Shown here piece by piece: positions 25,732 through 29,040 of a stretch of DNA of 29,040 bases. Source of the DNA: a virus. Every line of letters begins with the position of its first letter. The first letter of the stretch is position 1. Position numbers and translations under genes: made by a program. The notes beneath the pieces were generated by a model. That model was not told the DNA's origin and made no database searches. It saw nothing but the letters and a program-made list of their open reading frames with translations. The stretch covers positions 1-29,040 of IMG/VR virus record IMGVR_UViG_3300021246_000037; one strand, given 5' to 3'.

Positions 25732-26244
25732 ATGGGCAAAACTTTAAATATCATGGAAAATAATAATAGAGAAATGTCTATTTTTGCTTATACTAAAGAT
25801 TATAAAATGAAATCATTCTTTCTGAACGTGTTAGCAGGACTAACGTTGTTCTTTGCCCCTATCACTGGACTAATTGTAGCAGTTGGACTTGTAATTATAT
25901 TTGACACATTCACAGGAATTTATAAATCTGTGAAGCTAAAAGGTTGGTGTTCTATTCGTAGTAGAAAACTTTCTCAAATAATTAGCAAACTAGTTCTTTA
26001 TGAGCTATCAGTTTTAGTATTATTTCCAATAGATAAATTTTTATTAAATGAATTCTTTTTAACTTTTGTTTCAATTAATTTCTTTGCCACAAAACTTGTA
26101 TGTATATTTCTTATTGTTGTAGAAATAACATCAATTAAAGAGAATATCGAAGAGGCATTGAATATTGATATATTGAAATCTGTTAAACGTTTTCTTAGTA
26201 GAGCAAAAGAATTCTCTAACGATGTTGATGATATAAAAAATTAA
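25732..26244 (+). CDS. Phage holin
   Basis: A 170-aa membrane protein with hydrophobic segments at about 28-57, 83-100 and 105-131. The first is followed by DTFTGIYKS (58-66), and the last runs into EITSIKENIEEAL (131-143). This D-x-x-TG plus E-x-x-SI-x-EN pattern is that of the phage_holin_4 / toxin-secretion holin group. Holins form lesions in the inner membrane that let the lysozyme reach the cell wall. The C-terminus is charged and likely cytoplasmic. It starts 12 bases after the giant gene and is followed one base after its stop by the possible spanin, with the lysozyme next, a normal lysis cassette. In-frame ATGs at 25753, 25774 and 25807 are alternative starts; the last would begin just before the first membrane segment, so the true start is not certain. 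Confidence 0.75.
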   Translation: MGKTLNIMENNNREMSIFAYTKDYKMKSFFLNVLAGLTLFFAPITGLIVAVGLVIIFDTFTGIYKSVKLKGWCSIRSRKLSQIISKLVLYELSVLVLFPIDKFLLNEFFLTFVSINFFATKLVCIFLIVVEITSIKENIEEALNIDILKSVKRFLSRAKEFSNDVDDIKN

Positions 26245-26245
26245 T

Positions 26246-26830
26246 ATGAAATTTGATTTAAAATATATAGTTATAATTACTCTAGTAATCATCATCATAT
26301 TAATGAGAAGTTGTGAGTCTACAATTGTTCCTAAAGAACCAGTTGTCATAACTAAATATGACACTATATGGAAAGAAACACATGACACAATCATCAAGAA
26401 GGTCACTATAGATAAAATAGAATACGTTCCTTTTGAGAAAATTATATTTGCTAATGTAGAAGATTGCATGAAAGAATATAACAAAAGAACAACATACAAA
26501 GATACAATAGCTTTAGACAGTCTTGGAACAATAATAGTGATAGACACAGTGTTTCAAAATAGTCTTAAAGAAAGAACCATCTTCAAAAACTATAAGATAC
26601 CTCTTGTCACTAAGACAGTTACAATTATAAAACAACCAGATCCTAAAAGACAATTGTATATAGGAGGTAACTTGTTTGGTGACAGGAGAACCCTACAATC
26701 ATTCACTCCTGGATTATTATATAAAGACAGGAAAGATAGAATTTTTCAAGCTAATGTTGGTGTAGATTTTGATGGTACATTGATATTTGGTCTTGGCACA
26801 TATTGGAAAATCAACTTAAATAAAAACTAA
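26246..26830 (+). CDS. Membrane-anchored protein of the lysis cassette, possible spanin
   Basis: A 194-aa protein with one strong hydrophobic segment (about 7-20), then RSCES. A periplasmic part follows that alternates Thr/Lys/Ile strands (about 33-70), holds a short charged stretch (about 70-110), and ends in a glycine/aromatic beta-rich part (about 136-192: RQLYIGGNLFG ... IFGLGTYWKINL). The place between holin and lysozyme suggests a role in outer-membrane disruption, as with Rz-type inner-membrane spanins, but the fold looks more beta-rich than the coiled coils of lambda Rz and no partner lipoprotein gene is seen. C23 after the hydrophobic stretch could be a lipidation site, although Arg at -2 makes the lipobox poor. 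If lipidated, it would be an outer-membrane lipoprotein instead. Function is inferred from the neighbourhood only. Confidence 0.5.
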   Translation: MKFDLKYIVIITLVIIIILMRSCESTIVPKEPVVITKYDTIWKETHDTIIKKVTIDKIEYVPFEKIIFANVEDCMKEYNKRTTYKDTIALDSLGTIIVIDTVFQNSLKERTIFKNYKIPLVTKTVTIIKQPDPKRQLYIGGNLFGDRRTLQSFTPGLLYKDRKDRIFQANVGVDFDGTLIFGLGTYWKINLNKN

Positions 26831-26836
26831 TAAACC

Positions 26837-27328
26837 ATGAGAACAAGTGCATGTGGTCTTAATCTGATTAAAGAGTTTGAATCTCTACATGATGGAGATG
26901 CTTCTATGATTGGGCTTCAACCTAAGATGTGCCCAGCTCAAGTTTGGACAGAGGGATATGGAAGAGCTATGAGAAACAAGAATGGTCAGTTCTTAAAAGG
27001 AACTAAAGACAAGCAAGAAGCTTATGCTAATATTACAATAGATAATAAACAAGAAGCTGAGAAAGCACTTGCTGAAGATCTTGGTGTATTTGAAAGAATA
27101 GTTTCATCTAAAATAAAAATTCCACTAACACAAAATCAATTTGATGCTCTTGTTAGTTATACATATAATACAGGAGGATCAGATACATTATTCAAACTAA
27201 TCAATCAAAAAGCTCCCAAAGAGCAAATACAAAAATGGTTTGAAACAAAATACATTACAGCTGGTGGTGTTAAACTGGCAGGACTTGTTAGACGCAGAAA
27301 AGCAGAATCAAATTTATATTTTAAATAA
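26837..27328 (+). CDS. Endolysin, GH24 (T4-type) lysozyme
   Basis: A 163-aa muramidase that would cut the beta-1,4 bond between MurNAc and GlcNAc in peptidoglycan. LIKEFESL (10-17) holds the catalytic glutamate, E15. CPAQVWTEGYGR (32-43) matches the CPAGVWTIGYGHT form found in many phage lysozymes, with T38 as the active-site threonine. LTQNQFDALVSYTYNTG (about 96-112) and LVRRRKAESNLY near the end are the other family signatures. The length is normal for a one-domain enzyme, with no cell-wall-binding domain. There is no signal peptide or signal-anchor, so release should depend on the upstream holin. It starts six bases after the possible spanin gene. Its TAA overlaps the ATG of the next small gene (TAATG), which allows translational coupling. 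Confidence 0.9.
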   Translation: MRTSACGLNLIKEFESLHDGDASMIGLQPKMCPAQVWTEGYGRAMRNKNGQFLKGTKDKQEAYANITIDNKQEAEKALAEDLGVFERIVSSKIKIPLTQNQFDALVSYTYNTGGSDTLFKLINQKAPKEQIQKWFETKYITAGGVKLAGLVRRRKAESNLYFK

Positions 27329-27465
27329 TGGCAAAGGTAACCAACACAGTACAAAAACGTGTAATACCAGACATCAGTCGTCCTGGTATACATGCTAAAT
27401 CACAAACATCTAACTTAAAATCTTCTAAAAACTACAAGAAAAAAAATGTTGGTCAAGGTAGGTAA
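27328..27465 (+). CDS. Small basic protein (45 aa), conserved-looking in crAss-like phages
   Basis: A short frame starting at the ATG that overlaps the lysozyme stop (TAATG). The product is very basic, with RPGIHAKSQTSNLKSSKN followed by YKKKNVGQGR at the C-terminus. I recall small proteins with the same GIHAK...SKNYKK...GQGR pattern beside late genes of crAss-like and related phages, which supports it being real. Its function is unknown; the charge would suit nucleic-acid binding or a small virion part. The coding frame has sound codon use and is bounded on the left by coupled translation. The GIY-YIG gene has been inserted directly after it. Confidence 0.65.
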   Translation: MAKVTNTVQKRVIPDISRPGIHAKSQTSNLKSSKNYKKKNVGQGR

Positions 27466-27477
27466 TATTTATTATAG

Positions 27478-27497
27478 TTTTGTATATTTGTACAAAA
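27478..27497 (+). promoter_or_regulatory. TATATTTG promoter element within an inverted repeat, upstream of the GIY-YIG gene
   Basis: TATATTTG (27483-27490) matches the Bacteroidota -7 consensus TAnnTTTG; no good -33 element is seen 19-21 bases upstream. It overlaps a perfect 7-bp inverted repeat, TTTTGTA (27478-27484) and TACAAAA (27491-27497), which could be an operator or a weak hairpin. The ATG follows ten bases later. This may let the homing endonuclease be expressed on its own. Confidence 0.4.
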
Positions 27498-27506
27498 TAA
27501 GTAATT

Positions 27507-28181
27507 ATGTTAGTTTATTTAGCAACCAATTTAATAAATGGTAAACAGTATATAGGATACACAACTAAAACTTTACCAGAAAGAATAAAAACTCATGTAC
27601 ATAAATCAAGATGTAAATTAAATAAACATTATTTTTATTTATTTAAACAGGCATTGAGAAAATATGGTACTGATAATTTTAAATGGGAAATATTAGAAGA
27701 CTGCTTTTCAAAAGAAGAATGTTGCAAAAGAGAAATCTTTTATATTTCTAAATATAATACCATCTCACCTAATGGGTATAATTTAACAAAAGGAGGAAAT
27801 GGTGGTGTACAATCAGACGATACTAAATTAAAAATATCAGAATCTGTAAAAAGATATTGGAAAAATAATAAAGAATCAAATACTTTTGTTAGAGCTTCTA
27901 AAGAAGATAGAATTACTTGGGCTAAGCAGAGCTGGGAAATAAAAAAACAAAAAGGATACATTAAACCTTCTTATTTACATAAAGAAGATTCTAAAATTAA
28001 AATGAGTTTAACAAAAAACAAACTCAATAAAATAGAATGGATTAATGTATATACTTTAGAAACAGTAGAACTATCTTTAACTGATATGTCTAAAAAAACA
28101 GGATTATCAATAGGTGTATTTAATCATTTAAAACAAGGAAGACAATTGCAAACAAAATGTGGTTGGAAAATAATAAGGTAA
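27507..28181 (+). CDS. GIY-YIG homing endonuclease
   Basis: A 224-aa site-specific DNA endonuclease. The GIY-YIG fold is shown by LVY (2-4), YIG (15-17) in QYIGYTT, R26 and H30 in ERIKTH, and E76 in REIFYISKYNT, all expected active-site positions, followed by PNGYNLTKGGNGG (88-100). The middle, LKISESVKRYW, resembles a NUMOD3-type DNA-binding helix. The C-terminal part, SLTDMSKKTGLSIGVFNHLK, resembles the helix-turn-helix repeat (NUMOD1/IENR1) of such enzymes. It lies between two small conserved-looking genes (45 and 49 aa), with a possible promoter of its own just upstream, so it is a free-standing mobile gene rather than part of a visible intron. Both the 45-aa gene and this gene end in AGGTAA, a possible mark of insertion at the stop codon. 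Confidence 0.9.
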   Translation: MLVYLATNLINGKQYIGYTTKTLPERIKTHVHKSRCKLNKHYFYLFKQALRKYGTDNFKWEILEDCFSKEECCKREIFYISKYNTISPNGYNLTKGGNGGVQSDDTKLKISESVKRYWKNNKESNTFVRASKEDRITWAKQSWEIKKQKGYIKPSYLHKEDSKIKMSLTKNKLNKIEWINVYTLETVELSLTDMSKKTGLSIGVFNHLKQGRQLQTKCGWKIIR

Positions 28182-28183
28182 AT

Positions 28184-28215
28184 AATGGAATGGCAATTAC
28201 AAATAGCATTCCATT
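28184..28215 (+). repeat. Inverted repeat enclosing the start codon of the 49-aa gene
   Basis: AATGGAATG (28184-28192) and CATTCCATT (28207-28215) form a perfect 9-bp stem with a 14-base loop in the RNA. The ATG at 28185-28187 lies in the left arm, so a folded message would hide the start. It begins three bases after the GIY-YIG stop. Confidence 0.5.
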
Positions 28216-28334
28216 GGCCACATGATAGACTAGCTTTAGGTTGGGAGATCATGCATGCTGATGAAAAATATAATTTTGACACATATGTTTTATATGTTGG
28301 AATTATGACAATGACACTAGACGTATGGAAGTAA
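28185..28334 (+). CDS. Small protein (49 aa), conserved-looking, function unknown
   Basis: A frame starting three bases after the GIY-YIG stop. The product contains LQIAFHWPHDRLALGWE and TYVLYVGIMTMTLDVWK, rich in Trp, His and hydrophobic residues. I recall small phage proteins with the IHWP-DR-AIGW pattern in Bacteroidota phages, so I take it as a real gene, though no function is known. Its 3' end overlaps the next gene by ten bases (ATG at 28325, stop at 28332-28334), the compact spacing seen throughout the window. Its start codon lies inside a strong inverted repeat. Confidence 0.6.
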   Translation: MEWQLQIAFHWPHDRLALGWEIMHADEKYNFDTYVLYVGIMTMTLDVWK

Positions 28335-28627
28335 TATATCAAGGTAATGTAGCAATAGATTGTAGTACAAAAATAACTTGTACCACTACCTCATTGACTA
28401 TAACTAATATTATTATTAATAATCTTGATTCAAATTATGTATTCAACCTGAATAGATTTATGTCAGGTCCTGGTATACATAAGATTCCTATATATGAATT
28501 ATCTTTAAACGCAGGAGATTCTATACAAGATACACAATCATATATTCTCTTCAAAGGTGATTACCTACAACTTATATCTGATGTACCTGGAACAACATAT
28601 TATATCAAAGCAACACAAGAAACATAA
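28325..28627 (+). CDS. Small beta-rich protein, probably tail-associated
   Basis: A 100-aa protein of alternating hydrophobic and Thr/Asn-rich strands: KITCTTTSLTITNIIINN, then KIPIYELSLNAGDSIQD and GTTYYIKATQET at the end. There is no signal peptide or membrane segment. The pattern (neutral, beta-rich, with YELxLNAGDxI and GTTYYI) fits small virion proteins next to fibre genes in Bacteroidota phages as I recall them. The last base of its TAA is the first base of the tail-fibre ATG (TAATG), so the two are translationally linked and may act together. The exact role is unknown; a baseplate, fibre-attachment or head-decoration part are all possible. Confidence 0.6.
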   Translation: MEVIYQGNVAIDCSTKITCTTTSLTITNIIINNLDSNYVFNLNRFMSGPGIHKIPIYELSLNAGDSIQDTQSYILFKGDYLQLISDVPGTTYYIKATQET

Positions 28628-29040
28628 TGTATGAGTTCATAGATAAGAATGGAAACATCTCAGCTAACTCTGCTAAACTTGTTGTAATAGATAAGTATGG
28701 AAAAGTAAAAGAAGTTGGCACAGGGGGAGGAGGTTCTCCAACAGGCCCTGCAGGTGGTGACTTATCTGGAACCTATCCTAATCCATCAGTTGTATGGAAC
28801 AATGGAGCTTCAACATACAATCTTCTTTATTATCCTCTTTCTAGTAACCCTGCTGGTTATATTACTTCTGCAGCATTAACAGGGTATGTTCCAACATCAA
28901 GAACATTAACTATTAATGGAACTACATATGATCTTTCTGCTGATAGAAGTTGGACCATTGCAGCAGGTGTAACATCTGTAAGTGCAACAAGTCCTATAAC
29001 ATCATCAGGAGGAGCTACCCCTGTTATTTCTACATCTATG
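28627..29040 (+). CDS. Tail fibre or receptor-binding protein, N-terminal part (3' partial)
   Basis: The frame is open from ATG at 28627 to the window edge (138 codons). It begins MYEFIDKNGNISANSAKLVV, then a Gly-rich linker and GPAGGDLSGTYPNPSV (about 41-56), a motif repeated in fibre and adhesin proteins of Bacteroidota phages. LTINGTTYDLSADRSWT (about 93-109) and VTSVSATSPITSSGG follow, the Ser/Thr/Gly-rich repeats typical of long trimeric fibres. It would recognise the host surface. The host-specific tip lies outside the window, and a C-terminal chaperone domain cannot be assessed. Confidence 0.8.
   Translation, partial: MYEFIDKNGNISANSAKLVVIDKYGKVKEVGTGGGGSPTGPAGGDLSGTYPNPSVVWNNGASTYNLLYYPLSSNPAGYITSAALTGYVPTSRTLTINGTTYDLSADRSWTIAAGVTSVSATSPITSSGGATPVISTSM

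Noticed and set aside
26131-26547. Open frame of 138 codons on the minus strand
   Set aside because: It covers the end of the holin gene and the start of the possible spanin gene, both of which have clear features. The hydrophobic product is a by-product of AT-rich complement.
27466-28184. Group I intron carrying the GIY-YIG gene
   Set aside because: The flanks are complete small genes with their own starts and stops, and only 41 and 3 bases of non-coding DNA are left, too little for an intron core.

Overview
The window looks like part of the late (virion and lysis) region of a tailed phage of Bacteroidota, most likely a crAss-like phage (order Crassvirales) from an environmental or flavobacterial host. 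The evidence: very AT-rich DNA (about 30% GC by eye); all genes on the + strand and almost touching; no Shine-Dalgarno sequences before the starts but A-rich leaders; a promoter of the Bacteroidota TAnnTTTG type; and a giant protein carrying the RNA polymerase beta-prime-type DxDxD centre (DFDID) with the flanking motifs I associate with crAss-like virion RNA polymerases. No database search was possible, so family assignments rest on motifs and recall.

Layout. (1) 1-839: the end of a virion-type protein followed by a free-standing HNH homing endonuclease. (2) 829-4485: a 1218-aa Gly-rich virion protein, then a strong terminator (4501-4545) and a candidate promoter (4527-4557). (3) 4598-25719: three consecutive large genes of 852, 4463 and 1716 codons. 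They probably form the cargo that is packaged in the particle and injected with the DNA. The 4463-aa protein has hydrophobic N-terminal segments, a long coiled-coil region, a histone-tail-like basic stretch followed by acidic stretches, an HEVFH zincin protease centre, and then the RNA polymerase core. The 1716-aa protein starts with what looks like a second, inactivated zincin (EEMVH), followed by a PD-(D/E)XK nuclease centre and a long helical, partly hydrophobic C-terminal part. The two giant genes are in the same frame, separated only by TAA-GCT before the next ATG. (4) 25732-27328: lysis cassette of holin, a small membrane-anchored protein that may act as a spanin, and a GH24 (T4-type) lysozyme. 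(5) 27328-29040: small conserved-looking genes of 45, 49 and 100 aa, a GIY-YIG homing endonuclease inserted among them, and the start of a tail-fibre gene that runs off the window.

How the parts work together (inference): the 1218- and 852-aa proteins build or fill the particle. The giant proteins are packaged, the zincin may process them, the hydrophobic parts may help cross the envelope, and the polymerase then transcribes early phage genes in the new host. Holin, possible spanin and lysozyme open the cell at the end, and the fibre binds the next host. Two homing endonuclease genes sit precisely at gene junctions without breaking a structural gene. All 13 genes whose ends are visible stop with TAA, and no in-frame TAG or TGA occurs in the long genes, so there is no sign of stop-codon reassignment here. 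No tRNA, rRNA, CRISPR array or insertion sequence was seen, and no gene-free stretch exceeds about 110 bases.
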